A stretch of DNA of 64,000 bases from Heligmosomoides polygyrus polygyrus (taxonomy: Eukaryota; Nematoda; Chromadorea; Rhabditida; Heligmosomidae): NCBI GenBank assembly GCA_947396885.1, contig OX377205.1, positions 24,725,407 to 24,789,406 on the forward strand, written 5' to 3'. The notes beneath the pieces are model-generated. The model ran no database searches. It saw only the letters and a program-made list of their open reading frames with translations, and was not told the origin of the DNA. A program made the translations under genes and the position numbers. Positions 63,377 through 64,000 of this stretch are shown here, in pieces; position 1 is the stretch's first letter, and every line of letters begins with the position of its first letter.

Positions 63377-64000
63377 CGTCTGTCTCCGGAAACTCTCGAG
63401 CTGATGCGCCAGCGTGGAGCAGCACGAGCGTCAGGCAACTACCAACTGACGTCTGAGCTTGCAAAGCTATGCAGAGCGGCGATAAAGGAGGACCTTAAGG
63501 AGAGAAGGGAGGAAGTGTTGGCTGAAGCTGCAGAGGCAGGGTTGAGCATCCGCAATGCCCGCCGGAACTTCGCCAACTACAAGACCAAGATGACCGCCCT
63601 CCGACGTCCTGACGGAACCGTCACCTCTTCCAGAAGGACCATGGGGAAGGTCATCCACGACTTCTACTCCGATCTCTTCGATAGCCACGCCCACCTGCCC
63701 CCACGCCATCTTCCGCAGGATGGACACGTCGTCCCCTCTGTTCTCCCTTCCGAGATCCGACACGCCATCTCGTCGGTGAAGAAACGTACAGCACCCGGTC
63801 CCGACAGGATCAGACCCGAACACCTGAAGAATCTCCCACCAGCGCTCATCAACACCCTGGCGCGGCTCTTCTCGCGCTACCTGTCGGAGTGCAAGGTTCC
63901 ATCTCAGTGGAGGATCACCAATACCGTCTTGCTGTACAAGAACGGAGACGTGCACGACATTGGCAACTATCGCCCGATCTGCCTGCTGTCCGTAGTCTAC
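63377..64000 (+). CDS. RTE-type reverse transcriptase, 5'-truncated, runs off the window
   Basis: The plus-strand frame is open from 63377 to the last base (more than 200 codons): RLSPETLELMRQRGAARASG, ELAKLCRAAIKEDLKERREE, NARRNFANYKTKMTALRRPD, VIHDFYSDLFDSHAHLP, LPSEIRHAISSVKKRTAPGP, DRIRPEHLKNLPPALINTLA, KVPSQWRITNTVLLYKNGD and NYRPICLLSVV. This is the linker after the endonuclease and the first RT blocks. It starts in mid-protein, with no endonuclease before it, so the copy is 5' truncated. Codons are GC-rich compared with the flanks, and no lesions are seen. The long ORF on the opposite strand here is a shadow. Confidence 0.9.

Noticed and set aside
63467..63955. 162 aa minus-strand ORF at the right edge
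   Set aside because: Shadow of the RTE reverse transcriptase on the plus strand, which has clear RT motifs.

Overview
This window is eukaryotic nuclear DNA, almost certainly from a clade V parasitic nematode (hookworm/strongylid type). The reasons are short exons with GT-AG introns of 45-700 bp, T-rich AG acceptors, a likely spliced-leader acceptor just before a start codon, and a repeat load of mariner, CR1, RTE, Penelope-like and tRNA-SINE families. The species call is inference. There are no bacterial, phage or CRISPR features.

Two host genes can be supported, both on the minus strand. The first (1-4280) is the mitochondrial trifunctional protein alpha subunit (HADHA). I resolved 16 exons with consistent phase; the gene runs off the left edge inside the 3-hydroxyacyl-CoA dehydrogenase domain. 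The second (27699-18290) is a Nanos-family RNA-binding protein. Its zinc-finger domain is split over two exons separated by a 2.1 kb intron, and its likely first exon lies 6.3 kb upstream behind a GC-box/CCAAT promoter. Its introns are packed with palindromic and miniature DNA transposons, one carrying what looks like a captured piece of another gene's coding sequence. None of the nanos exons is marked by a long ORF.

Mobile DNA makes up most of the rest. 8.4-11.2 kb: two inverted copies of a 1.13 kb TIR element forming a giant foldback. 11.2-16.4 kb: a CR1-type non-LTR retrotransposon with both ORFs open. 17.5-27.4 kb: nested MITEs and palindromes. 30.9-31.8 kb: a mariner turned into a partial palindrome. 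33.8-36.8 kb: an RTE-type retrotransposon, decayed, ending in (GAA)n. 36.8-45.3 kb: an extremely AT-rich island holding a Penelope-like element whose GIY-YIG nuclease lies upstream of its reverse transcriptase (the permuted, Naiad-like order), itself interrupted by a MITE and a mariner. 45.3-61.7 kb: a field of at least ten copies of one tRNA-derived SINE, a 1 kb palindromic mariner derivative, a deleted mariner and two RTE 3' ends. 63.4-64.0 kb: the start of an open RTE-family reverse transcriptase that leaves the window.

The elements show a layered history. SINEs and MITEs are old and diverged, mariners carry stops and frameshifts, while CR1 and the right-edge RTE are open and look young. 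I judge the best candidates for something under-described to be the permuted Penelope-like element in its AT-rich island, the gene fragment inside the palindromic element in the nanos intron, and the many long palindromes able to give hairpin RNA.
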